From Pyrocephalus nanus (lineage: Eukaryota > Chordata > Aves > Passeriformes > Tyrannidae): DNA of 64,000 nucleotides. The notes beneath the pieces are model-generated. The model searched no databases and had not been told where the DNA came from. It was given only the letters and a program-made list of their open reading frames with translations. Position numbers and translations under genes: made by a program. Below are positions 38,701 to 48,106 of this stretch, in pieces. Where the stretch lies: assembly GCA_038380795.1 (NCBI GenBank), contig CM076268.1, positions 14,512,001 to 14,576,000 on the forward strand, written 5' to 3'. Numbering within the stretch: the stretch's first letter is position 1; each line of letters opens with the position of its first letter.

Positions 38701-41700
38701 TCATTCACAGTCCAAAACCACGAGCAGACCAAGCTTGGAGGAAGAAGCTCTCCCATTTTCCTTGCCATTTCCACAGTTCCTGGAGGCCCGCTACAAATCA
38801 GGACTTCTACAGTTGTTTTGAGCAGGGACAGAAAAGCAAAGCAAACCCTCAATGTAAACACCAACATCCCTGGAGCAGCAGAAGCAGAATATCCATTTGC
38901 CCATCTGCCATGTCTCAAGGAAGCTAATTGGCCGCTTGTTAAAAAGCTTCCAAGAAAATGTTGTTCTAGGACACAGGCATCACTTAGTCATCACAGTGCA
39001 GACCAAAAACAGGACAGAAAAGGCCCTGACTTGCTTGCTGTTCCTCTTCTACCTCCATAATAGCAAAATAAATCATTTAGTTCTTGTAATTTTCAAATTT
39101 TACCATAAAAGATGCATGTCTAGCTCAATTTTTTTTCTTTTGTTTGCCTGTTTTTTTCTTTTTGTTTGTCTGTCTGTCTTCCTTTCTGCTTTCTTTCTTT
39201 TTCTTTTTATTAAAATTTTTGTAAGATGAAGTTCAAAAGTTCCTGGTAAATCTTCAAGTCCTGCCGTAGAGATGGAGTTGTTCCTGGAGCACACTAGATG
39301 ACTTGGGTAATGGTCTCTGCTCTCCAAAGGGAACCTAAAGCAGCTCAGCAGCCAAAAAGTGGTACTGCAGGAACAAGAGATGAAAGCCTAGGGGCTGGTG
39401 AGATGCAGTAAAGTCAGGTATCTGAATATCCTTGTTTTAGGAACACAGATTTAACTAATCCCTTTATTCCTATAGCACCTGTGCTGCTCCATCCACAGAT
39501 TCTGAGGCCAGTGGAGATCCATACGGTCAAAATGACCAGTGCTAGGACATTTTTATCTGGGATTTCCTGGACTGCGCAATTTCCATGTGTGCAGCACAGA
39601 GCAGGCAGCGCGAACCAGACGCTTCCGGGAGTGCTCAGATCCCTGCACATGTGCTGCACAGATGGGCTGGGCTGGCACAGTAAATCTGCCATTTTCCTAC
39701 ACACCGGGCTCTCTCTCTGAGCACCAATCAGCCCTGCAGCACACGAGCAGTAAATGCCTCCCAGGATCCATGGGACAAGCTCAGCCTGTGCTGTGCAGAG
39801 GACAGGGACAAATGCTGTAGCAATGCCCTGTAATTCAGGTGGGTGGCAGCCCCAAGTCTGGGCTGGCTGAATTTCCACATATCAGAAATCTGGGCGCATG
39901 TGAAAGTCTTCAAAAAGTCCTCAAAATCTGCTGGGGAAACATCTCTAGGTGGGAAAGCAGAACACATCAGGGACAAGTGGAGGAATAGGAGCTTTGGGTA
40001 GGATGTTTGTGATACTGAGGATGAGACAAAGTCACTGAGCTTGATAATGGCTTCTAACTCACAGAAGGTAGGTTTAGATTAGATTTTAGGAAGAAATTCT
40101 TCACTGTGAGGTGGTAAGGCACTGGTGTAGGTTGCCCAGAGAAGCTATGGATGCCCTATCCCTGGAAGTGTTCCAGGCCAGGTTGTATGGGACCCTGGGA
40201 AACCTGGTCTACTGAAAGGCGTCCCTGCCTATGGCAGGGGAGTTGGAACTGGATGATCTTTAAGTTCTCTTTCAACCCAAACCATTCCATTATTCTATGA
40301 TATGTCCGTCTCCTTTCCCTTGCACAAGGTGGGACTTACCTCCCAGGTCCTTCATGAACTGTGGGAGAATGGAGCAGGAGGACTGTAACACTACAAGATT
40401 ATATTGATACCAAAACTATATGCTGAGAAACCATAGGTCAAATCTGACCTCTTCCAGAGTATCTCCCACAGCCACATCTCTCAGGACTACAACTTTCCTT
40501 TGAGTTTAGGCAGATCTCTGAAATACTTCTTCTGCCCTGGTTCAATGCTTGTCAGTCATGAAGCACCTACTGCAACCTTAAGTAAATTGCTCCCATGGTT
40601 AATTAGCCTCTAAGTGTGTTATTTCTCATCTGAATGTGTCTGGCTCCAGCTTCCAGCCACTGGAACTTCCTAGGTCTATTCCTGATTCATTAAAGAGACA
40701 TCTGCATTCGGAAATTCTCTTTCCCATGCAGGTAATTGCAGATCATCATCCTTAAAATTAGGAAAAAAAAAAAAAAAGAAAAAAAAAAAAAAAAAAAAAA
40801 AAGAAAAGGTGGTGCTGTAACAAGGAATGCAGCTGCACAAGGAGAGAAGTTGTTACTGCAGAGGTACCCAGGTGATTTAGCATCTCATTGACTCCTGAGT
40901 GCTGGATGCCACAAACATGAGTTACTTCATCTGTTGCTCCCAGGAGAACTACAAAATAACCTGACACCCTACCCCTGGCAAGCTCCAAATGTAGGAACAA
41001 CATTGGCTTGCCTGTGGTGCCCTCGTGGATCCCTAGAGCTGGGTGGCACATCTCTGCCCTTTGAGTCAACAGTGACGAGTAGAAATAGCTCCCTGTTGTG
41101 TCTGAATTGGTTGGTGAGGGGCACTAAGGCACAGGCTTCACTTACTAACTGCTTCAGATTCCAGCAGCACAGTCAAATACCTACACGAGCTGAGACAGGC
41201 ACTAGACCCCACTCATGCCACCTGCTGCAAAGACGTTATCCTGAAGTGCCATATTTCAGACAGGAATTTCACTCCAGAAAGAAGAGTCTGGTGTGAACTA
41301 GTTATACATCTGCTGATATATTGTATTCTCCGTCTGCTTGGCATCACCTTTCTTCAACCAACCTGATCTATAGTAGGGCTGCACAAGCCTTCTGTCAAAG
41401 AGGGGTTTACGTCCTTGGGGGAAACTCTGCACTCCAGGGTCTTAAGTGGGTAGTTAAGTGGAAGAGAGAGTTTTTAACTTGTAACCTACCTCTAGCCTCC
41501 ACAATACCCTGCAACAATGACTTCTACAATGCCATCACATACCACGTGAATAAGCTTTCTCCTTTCCAAAGCTCCCTTCCAAAGTGCTTTCTGCACTGTG
41601 GACAAAACACCCCATTCAGAGGCTCGTGGGCCTCGATAACATTTCCTCCATGCTGTCTCTCTCCTGAGTTGAAGAGACATAGCCTATTTAATCTCTTTTC

Positions 41701-44700
41701 ATATGAAGAAATCATGTACCTATCTGCACATCCTCAGCTCCTCTCCCTCTAACCCTCCTGGTTCTATTATATCTTTTCTGAGATTAAATGACAAAGACAG
41801 TAGATGGCAATCAGAAGGAAGGTACAGTGTGTACTTAGACAGTACTGTAATCTCATCTATGTCTTTGCTTACCCATTTTGTTCTTCCTATGCAGGTGACC
41901 GTGATTTTGGCATTCCAGACATCAAATTAAGTTTCAGCAGCAATAACTATATTAACTCTTTCCTCTTAAAAGAGCAATAGCTAAATCCTTTGCTTGTATC
42001 TCAACTCCTTGACCCTGCTATATAACCAACTGTAAAATGATTCATCTCACCCTTCACACCTCATTTCAACGTATTTATGAATGGAGTCAGCTATAAGTTC
42101 AATGCTAGCAGAGCTTGAGTTCATGCTGCAGTGACCTCCTCCTCCCATTGTATCTTTAATTTAAAGTTCCTTGTCTTGTGGCTTGATGTTTTGCACAAAA
42201 TTCTTGCTCTGGATCTATTGAGTGTCCTGTTACAGTCTGTGCCACCAGCCTTGTGGTAGCTTGTGTAAGGCTGAAGCTACTGACTCTCTGAGTGAGACAC
42301 ACTTGCTTCTTCAGCATCACTGAAGAGCCTTAGACCAATACAGCAAGGATGTACTTTCTAAAGAAAGTCAAACAGCCAAAACAGATTCTAAAAAATGCAG
42401 TGCTTACAATTCCCGTGTCAAACATGGCAGAAGTCCTTGTCAGCAAGAGGACAGAACAAACGCTGACATTCATTCCTGAAGTTCACCCAGAGTCCTTCCC
42501 TCTGCCGGATACCACCTACTGCAGATATTTATTTCTTCTTTTCACTTGAATTTAAACAAACAAGCTCTGTCCATACACTGTCTTTGGCTGCTATTTGGGT
42601 AAAAAGCAATGCCTGAACTGCTGAGACAAACACAGCCCTCTTCATCTTCATGACGGCAGAGGCACAAGGCACAGGCAGTCATCATAAAAATACTACCAAA
42701 GTCTCTCCCAGTTTTAGCACCTTGATTTTGTTTTGTTGGAACCCAAGTGTACGCCCTGTGCCATTTCATGGGCTATAAAGCTAACAACTTTCTCTGCCAC
42801 TTATGCACCCACACAGGAACCCTGGTGCTGATTTCTGGTGCAGGGAGCAGAGCCGAAGACTGGATCAGGTTTTAGCCTGACCCCTACCTGGGCTGCCCAC
42901 AGATAACCAAGACATCATCTTCAAGCTCCTTCCTAACCCTGGCATATCCACAGCTGGCAGGGAGGAATGGATTCACCACCACTGACAAACACGATTCCTC
43001 ACATTTATGGGCTCCTTTCAGACCACTGTGGAATGACATTGTCACCAAAAAGAGACCAAGTGACCCAGACGGGTTGGTAACTCTCCACAGGTACTACAAA
43101 CCAGGAGCAGGAGGCAGTAAAATCATGAAGGATGAGAAACCCTTGTGCCTTGCAAGGGAAGGACTGAAAACTGGGAGCTTCCTCACCTGCTTCTGCCATC
43201 CGGCCAGAGGTGCTGTGGCTCTGTGACCAGGGGGTGGATACACAATGGTGACAGCAGTATCAAGAAAACAGCAAGGAGGTTGGAAAGAGGGCAGAGAAAG
43301 CCAAGGAGGCACCAGATCTGGTGGCTTTGAGACCTGCAGGATGGGGAATAGGGAAAGACTGTAGTTCCAGACAGGAAAGATTCTCACTTCTCTCATTACC
43401 TCAGCAGTCTTGGGACACAAAGTGGCCAGAGCATCAGGCACAGAGCACCAACAACAGCCTGTCCATCATGGGCAAAAGTGATTGACAGCCCTTATCCTTC
43501 TGGCACTGCAGCTCCTGCCATGGTGAAGGTAACACCCTGACTCTTGTGAGCGTCCAGTGGCAAAAACTGGGCTATAGCAGCCAAAGAACAATAGGTAATG
43601 AGAGCCCCTAACTAAATCTGCCCAGATGTGCCAGCCTACATTTTGTAGCTAATGTTCTGAGCTCTAACACATGTTAGCACCTCTCCTTCCTAATAGCTTT
43701 CCCCTGTGTTTCTTCTCTTCCAGCACTGAATGCGTTACGGAGCCGTGCATTAGACTTTGTGTCTCATTCCTGATCTGTTGTTAAAATCTATGTTAATTCC
43801 TTAGAAACTTTTCCCCCAAGCACATTCTGAGCGGTCTGGGATTCCTGTACCTGCAGACACAGTAGGTAGCTAACGTGGTCTGCTCTCCAATAGCTCAGGC
43901 TGCATGAATGGTCTAATTAACACCTCATCAAACTCAGCTTTTGGTTGTGTCTGGAGAAATTCCCTCTTGCACCTGTGCATCCACAAGACACCATTTCTAG
44001 CCTCCTGAACAGCAGGCCCCAGTGTTCCATCGCTGCAGAGCCTGTCCTTACACCAGCAGTAGCAGTCCTGGTCAAGGCTCCAGGGCTTGCCAGCCCAGAG
44101 TGACACTGATGGCTATAGCCACTCTGAGCTGTTTCTCCGTACAAGGTGGTGCAAGAGCTCAGGAGCAATAACTCAGCACCGAAGGGTGTGCAAAGCCCAA
44201 GCTTCTGTGTTTCAGGCAGGTCTCTCCTCCCCTCACCATATTGTGCTTCCATCATCAGGAAGAGCACACCTGTCACCCAGCACAACTCAGTGTCACCTGC
44301 CTAAGGACAACCTCTGCAGTGGGACAGCGTGCACACACCCCTACATGCTGCAGACTTTCAGATGTCCAATCTGCACTCATTGTTTAACAGACCCCAGAGA
44401 AAAGTGGCATCTCAGGATGGGTTCAGTTCCACACTATCCTGGAGGATAAGACCTTAGGATTGGGTCAGAACAGCCTTGGAGGTGCCCATCTCCCACCACT
44501 GAGACCAACAGAACCTGGTGCTTAGCAGATAAAAATGCCCAACTCAGGCCCACACTGCCATTATTGCAGGGAAAAAAATTGAAACATAAAGAATAAGTTT
44601 AGCTTAGTTGCTTGAGATAATAGTTAAAAATAGACTACAATGTTTGGTACACAAAACATGCAACAGGAAAATGTAATTCCAGTTAATACTTCACAGTGAG

Positions 44701-47700
44701 ACTTTTCTCTGAATGTTTCAAGGTCTAAGGTAACTCCAGAGGCTTTCCCTGGAGAACATTTAATGCCAGCTTCTACTGTTGGAGATCACTCCCTGGGCTT
44801 TTCTGAGCTCTCCTCTCCCATTTCAGCTCATTTCCATTGCTTCCCCTACCGAAAGCCACCTCGTCACTTTGTGTAATAGAACCATGCTTGCCTAACATAC
44901 TGATCCACCCTTCCCATCTTCTCCTCTGGGGTGTCATCTCCTCCCTTCCAGACTTACTTAACACTTGAGTCATAATCTTCCACTTGGCATATTTCTTCCT
45001 GCCTAGCTGACTCCTGCTGTTCATCACATTTTTTTTTATAGGAAGAGAAAAACTTTGCAGATTTTGCATCACCAGGACTATTAGCTGCATACACTTCATT
45101 CGCTCAGGAGCCTTCATCCTACTGTGATCACTATGTAGACGACTCATAGAGGTCCAGCAAGGCAGACAAAAGATTTGATATTGAGAGCACCTTCCTAAAT
45201 TCCTTCTCATCTCTCTTGCTTGCTGACTGTGTGGGGCTCATTCAGGACCGTGAGAGGCATGTCCTGGCTGTGACAGCACCAGGCACATGCTGAGCTACAC
45301 TCCACTGACCAGTTCTGGATGCTCCTGCAGAGGACAGAGCTCTCAGTAGCACTAACCAGATACTGAAGAGACCTTGGGGAGCTACTGGGAATAAAGCTCA
45401 TGCTGTCAGAGAGCTTAGGCATTGGGGTTTATTTGTTTATCCTTTTGCAACTCCATTTCCAAATACTGCAAATGAGCGTTTAGTCCTTTGTCTTTGTGTA
45501 ATCAGACTTGTTCCTCCTCTTTACGCCTTGCTTGGTAATAATGAGGTCTTTATGTGGAAAGACAAGCAGTTCTTTTCCCACAGGACCCCATGGGCTGTAA
45601 GGCCATGCAGGCACGTGCTGCTTGTTGTGAGCTGCAGACACCAGGATTTGGAGTGCAGGACACAAGGTTTCTTCATGGGAAAGAGAAAAGACTTTGAGCA
45701 CCTGTTGAGCATTGTCACCCTGGCAGGCAGGATGGCAGCAGAGGAAACAGCACATAGCTTAGAGAGCAGGCACGCTCATCACAACTCTTTCAGACCAACA
45801 GGGGAGTCTGGAGAACCCCCACCATCCTATAACCAGGGCTGTAGCTCTTACATACCTATCCCTTTGTTTGAGATGGGGTTTCTGCCATTCTCTCCACCAC
45901 ATTGTACACTACAGCCTCACTCCCAGGGTCGCCATCCATCAAAACGCAGCCCCAGCGACACTGAGCTGCTGGACCACCCTGGCCGTGTGACTTGGCTCTT
46001 CCGACCTCCCTTCCCTGGGACCCGGCTGCGGTGCACGAAGGGCAAACGCAGCAGTAGGACTTCCCTTCCTCTAATAGCTTCTTGGCTCTCATCCCCATTG
46101 TTTTCCTTACTCAGCCCGCTCCTCCCGGCGCTAATAGATTTCCTGCTGATCAAGGCTACCACAACATTTTGTAACTCCCCCTGCGCCGCTTCCATGCCCC
46201 GTACCAAACCCAGGGGCTCCGTCAAGCGCTGCGCTCCCGCGGCATCGGCGGCAGCTGTAGTGTGGGCGCAGGGGCTGTTCCCCCACTTTAGTCGGTGGGA
46301 GGGACATTGGTGTCACAGCTGGTTCAACCAGCTTTATGGTCTCTTTCTGCTGCTGCAGCAGAGCTGAGAATCTGGCCCTGGCTCCCTCCCCGCCTCGCTG
46401 GGGACTGCATCAGTGTGCTGTTTATTGTTTCTGCCAGATCATTCCTGCAGATGTTAATGAATGCTAGACCCAGCTTTGCTCCCAGCAGAGTCCCTTCCAC
46501 ACCTCCCCCTGCCCAGTCTTCTGCACTGGAGTTTCTGTTTACAGTCCTTCAGGGAATTTCGCCTCTGCTGCATGGTCTTCAAGCTGCACAGTCTCAACTC
46601 CTGCTGCCAGCAGGCTCCCACACCTCCCTGATTCCTGTAGCTGTCCAATGTCACCTCCAGGTGTCTGTGTCCCTCACTGTCACCATTCCTTCTCCACCTC
46701 TGGCCTTCCCAAACTAGAGACATGCCAATTCTCCTAGGAGGAAGAGGGCTTGGTCAGCGAAGAAAGCTGCTACAGGTTCTTCCTCTGCACATATGAAGAA
46801 AGCACAGGGAGAAGAAGTCACCAAATAGTGACAAATCAAGTTGTCCGGGAGGACTCAGAGATAATAACATCCACACTGGTAAGTGGTGCCAGGACCCACC
46901 TCCTGACCTGGCAGCCCACAGGCATGCAGCAACCTGCACGGCCTTCACATCCCAGCAAGGTGGGCACCTCAGTCTGCCTATAATTGGGAAACACTGGAAA
47001 TGCTTGGGAGGGTGTTAATCAGTCCAGCCTAAAATCTCACCAGCTACCTCTGCATAATTTTAGCAGTACAGACAATCATCTCCCCAAGCCTCTGCTACTG
47101 TGTTGACTCACCCTGGAGGCTATTGGGCATTGGGAATTCGAAGAGCAAACCTACCTGTTGCAAAAGAGCTCTGTCTCAGGAGGGATTTCTGATCTTTTTT
47201 TCATCAAAGCAACATCACTTACCCTTCCAGGAAAGCGATGACGTTCTTTCTGGGCCTCCCAATGTTTGGCCCATAGAGGTGTGCTTTGGAATAAGTGCGG
47301 ATAAGCTGCATCAGGCTTCTCAGCTGAGTGTAGTCCTTTCCTAGCTGGCTGCCATTCACTGAGCGACCGATCAGTGTCCGATAGTTATTGGGTTCTGGGA
47401 AGATAAAAATAGACAAGCAAGGCTTGTCAGCTCTGCTCTTTCATCTGCACTTCCAGAGAGAGAGACACACAGCTCAGCCTGTCACACAGCTTGAGGTCTG
47501 GACAGGAGGCAGACAACTCTGCAGAGCATTAGAAGGAACCTTTGAGGAGTGGATGAGAGCCATTGCTTGCTCTCCTGTACCCCTTTTGCTGTGTGCTGGG
47601 AGAAGGAGCTGTACCTTGGTGTCATGCTCCCATCCCTGTAGAGTTGCCCACTTCCCATGGCACTGTAGCCACCATACAAGTCCACCCCAGATCCAGCTGA

Positions 47701-48106
47701 GCCCAGCAGACAGGGCAGAAACATTGTATATGCTTAATAAAGCTAATAGAAATGTCCAGCTAAGGGGCTAACTCACACCACGGGTGTCTTAGAGATGGTG
47801 CTGGAGGCTTTAAATTCGTCTGAATCTACACTGGCAAATTATCCTGGGATCTGCAAACATCCTCTTCCAAAACTGAATTTTTTTCTCCTACAGTGAGCTC
47901 CATTCCCGTGGCTCTCCTGCTCCCACACTCACCATTGCCCAGCTCCCAGGAGATGTTGTACTTCTTGCTGGCACTGTACTTCAGGAGGCTGAGGGCATTG
48001 GAGCTGTTCCAGGAGTTGTTGGGATTTCGGCGCAAAGCATTCAGTGCAAAGATCAGGTGAAGGCCAGAGCAGTCAGCAAAGTTATAGAGTTTGTCTAGAG
48101 ACCTGG
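11621..48106 (-). CDS. HPSE2: Heparanase-2, C-terminal two thirds (exons 4-12)
   Basis: Secreted glycosyl-hydrolase-79-family protein that binds heparan sulfate, lacks detectable heparanase activity in human, and antagonises heparanase; human loss causes urofacial syndrome. Nine coding exons total 1169 nt: 388 residues plus a split Ala codon, matching the C-terminal part of the 592-residue human protein. All introns are GT-AG and every phase joins. The exons cover the (beta/alpha)8 barrel from [18 protein letters not shown] to the C-terminal beta domain ending in VNALACRYR. Likely N-glycosylation sequons are NNS, NSS, NIS, NGS and NLS in exons 4, 5 and 8. Exons 1-3, encoding the signal peptide and N-terminal part, are not in the window; nothing resembling exon 3 was found between 48107 and 64000. 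Exon numbers follow human HPSE2. The stretch from exon 4 to the stop is only about 36 kb, compact relative to mammals. Confidence 0.97.
11869..12015 (-). CDS. HPSE2: HPSE2 exon 11
   Basis: 147 nt. Encodes [20 protein letters not shown] and on to [13 protein letters not shown]. Acceptor TTTGCAG and donor GTAGGT. It belongs to the C-terminal beta domain; the basic RSRKKIK run is a plausible heparan-sulfate contact (inference). Confidence 0.96.
12292..12313. repeat. Homopolymer C22 tract
   Basis: Twenty-two consecutive C on the plus strand (G on the gene strand) in HPSE2 intron 10. Length is prone to slippage and sequencing error. Confidence 0.9.
12453..12460 (+). promoter_or_regulatory. TATA-like box TATAAAAG, antisense to HPSE2
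   Basis: A consensus-grade TATAAAAG on the plus strand, 80-350 bp upstream of a CpG-rich intronic islet. It could mark an antisense or enhancer-derived promoter, but chance occurrence is likely and no transcript evidence exists. Confidence 0.25.
12540..12800. promoter_or_regulatory. CpG-rich islet in HPSE2 intron 10
   Basis: A short block visibly dense in CpG (for example around 12585-12610 and 12655-12700), set in CpG-poor intron, and holding a GATA-type site in CTTATCAG near 12623. Candidate enhancer or intragenic promoter; function is inferred from composition only. Confidence 0.4.
12992..13137 (-). CDS. HPSE2: HPSE2 exon 10
   Basis: 146 nt. Encodes [20 protein letters not shown], then [20 protein letters not shown] and YAHCTSYHN. 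Acceptor CCCCCAG and donor GTAAGC. The end of the barrel and the transition to the beta domain; almost unchanged from human. Confidence 0.97.
14344..14360. repeat. Homopolymer G17 tract
   Basis: Seventeen consecutive G on the plus strand in HPSE2 intron 9. Confidence 0.9.
17790..17950 (-). mobile_element. Ancient LINE (CR1/L3-like) fragment, antisense
   Basis: Plus-strand wording such as TTGAATCTGTCTGGCTTCAG and GATTAAAGAGAACCTCAG matches what I recall of antisense copies of an old amniote CR1-type LINE. A second, similarly diverged copy in the same orientation lies at 40590-40745. The two align over about 110 bp with many substitutions, so both are old. Family assignment is from memory. Confidence 0.5.
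20150..20560. other. Moderately CpG-enriched segment in HPSE2 intron 9
   Basis: Scattered CpG denser than in the flanks (for example near 20215-20290 and 20465-20505). No splice-bounded frame resembling a known protein. Possible regulatory segment, weakly supported. Confidence 0.2.
23300..23540. promoter_or_regulatory. CpG-enriched intronic segment in HPSE2 intron 9
   Basis: A local cluster of CpG (GCGGCGGG near 23313, CCGCGGCCCCGCGC near 23420) beside an AT-containing stretch with the homeobox-type core CTAATGAG (23392-23399). The mixture is typical of conserved non-coding enhancers; conservation is untested. Confidence 0.3.
25188..25302 (-). CDS. HPSE2: HPSE2 exon 9
   Basis: 115 nt. Encodes [20 protein letters not shown] and [19 protein letters not shown]. 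Acceptor CTCCAG and donor GTAGGT. Barrel segment; followed in the transcript by a 12-kb intron. Confidence 0.97.
25303..26419 (-). other. HPSE2: HPSE2 intron 8
   Basis: 1.1 kb of unremarkable intron sequence; I see no repeat or additional exon in it. Confidence 0.8.
26420..26526 (-). CDS. HPSE2: HPSE2 exon 8, region of the GH79 nucleophile
   Basis: 107 nt. Encodes [20 protein letters not shown] and [15 protein letters not shown]. Acceptor CTGTGCAG and donor GTGAGT. In heparanase-1 the corresponding motif is WLGET, with the Glu as catalytic nucleophile; here the order is WLEGV, as in human HPSE2. This agrees with the reported lack of activity, though the link is an inference. Confidence 0.97.
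26527..29095 (-). other. HPSE2: HPSE2 intron 7
   Basis: 2.6 kb. Several plus-strand open frames up to about 200 codons occur, but none shows a known domain or splice context. No repeat family recognised. Confidence 0.8.
29096..29189 (-). CDS. HPSE2: HPSE2 exon 7
   Basis: 94 nt. Encodes [20 protein letters not shown] and [11 protein letters not shown]. Acceptor TTCCTTCCAG and donor GTACGT. One base completes the His codon split with microexon 6. Confidence 0.97.
29190..36419 (-). other. HPSE2: HPSE2 intron 6
   Basis: 7.2 kb between microexon 6 and exon 7. No additional exon, RNA gene or clear transposon recognised; it appears to be unique intron sequence. Confidence 0.75.
36420..36467 (-). 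CDS. HPSE2: HPSE2 exon 6, 48-nt microexon
   Basis: Encodes [15 protein letters not shown] plus split codons at both ends. Acceptor TTTCCCATAG and donor GTAGGT. It was located from the human VDAVTWQH motif and confirmed by phase: exon 5 ends GG, this exon opens G (Gly), it ends CA, and exon 7 supplies T (His). The exon is too short to stand out as an open frame. It sits alone between introns of 7.2 and 10.8 kb. Confidence 0.95.
39129..39210. repeat. Pyrimidine-rich low-complexity tract
   Basis: T-rich sequence interrupted by C and G, with TTTC, TTTG and TCTG motifs on the plus strand; the gene strand is purine-rich. Imperfect simple repeat. Confidence 0.85.
40060..40304 (+). mobile_element. 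CR1 LINE, 3'-terminal fragment
   Basis: Matches the avian CR1 3' UTR as remembered: GGTTTAGATTAGATTTTAGG, then GGTTGCCCAGAGAAGC, CCCTATCCCTGGAAGTGTTC, and GGAACTGGATGATCTTTAAG. It ends in the CR1-typical ATTCTATGA tail near 40292-40300. It is 5'-truncated, about 245 bp, with no coding capacity. It lies antisense to HPSE2. Confidence 0.92.
40590..40745 (-). mobile_element. Ancient LINE (CR1/L3-like) fragment, antisense
   Basis: Shares wording with the copy at 17790-17950, including GTGTCTGGCTCCAGCTTCCA and CATTAAAGAGACATCTGCAT. It reads as the reverse complement of an old LINE. It directly abuts the A-tract at 40763. Confidence 0.5.
40763..40807. repeat. A-rich tract
   Basis: Two A runs (15 and 24 nt) separated by a single G, ending AAGAAAAGG. 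It may be a decayed retroposon tail or simple repeat expansion; on the gene strand it is poly-T. Confidence 0.9.
41640..41790 (-). mobile_element. Possible degraded antisense LINE remnant
   Basis: The plus-strand phrases TTTAATCTCTTTTCATATGA and TATATCTTTTCTGAGAT resemble antisense copies of old CR1/L3-type reverse transcriptase as I recall them. The match is patchy; treat as tentative. Confidence 0.3.
45930..46290. promoter_or_regulatory. CpG-rich segment in HPSE2 intron 5
   Basis: CpG dinucleotides cluster here (CCCCGCGGC-like composition, clearest at 46110-46275), with a SOX-type CATTGTT core at about 46097. The surroundings are CpG-poor. It overlaps a 279-codon plus-strand open frame without recognisable domains. 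Candidate intronic enhancer or promoter. Confidence 0.35.
47223..47394 (-). CDS. HPSE2: HPSE2 exon 5
   Basis: 172 nt. Encodes [20 protein letters not shown], then [20 protein letters not shown] and [18 protein letters not shown]. Acceptor CTTCCCAG and donor GTAAGT. The first Glu, equivalent to the heparanase-1 proton donor in the N-E-P motif, has its codon split with exon 4 (G then AA). Confidence 0.97.
47395..47932 (-). other. HPSE2: HPSE2 intron 4
   Basis: 538 bp GT-AG intron between exons 4 and 5; nothing else recognised in it. Confidence 0.9.
47933..48106 (-). CDS. HPSE2: HPSE2 exon 4 (most upstream coding exon in the window)
   Basis: 174 nt. Encodes [20 protein letters not shown], then [20 protein letters not shown] and [18 protein letters not shown]. 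Acceptor TTCTTCCCAG and donor GTGAGT. It opens with CC completing an Ala codon from exon 3, which lies outside the window. Confidence 0.97.

Larger units (their letters stand above)
36468..47222 (-). other. HPSE2: HPSE2 intron 5
   Basis: 10.8 kb. It contains a pyrimidine-rich tract (39129-39210), a CR1 3' end (about 40060-40304), an antisense LINE-like fragment (about 40590-40745) with an adjoining A-tract (40763-40807), a possible further LINE remnant near 41640-41790, and a CpG-rich segment (about 45930-46290). No extra exon recognised. Confidence 0.8.
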
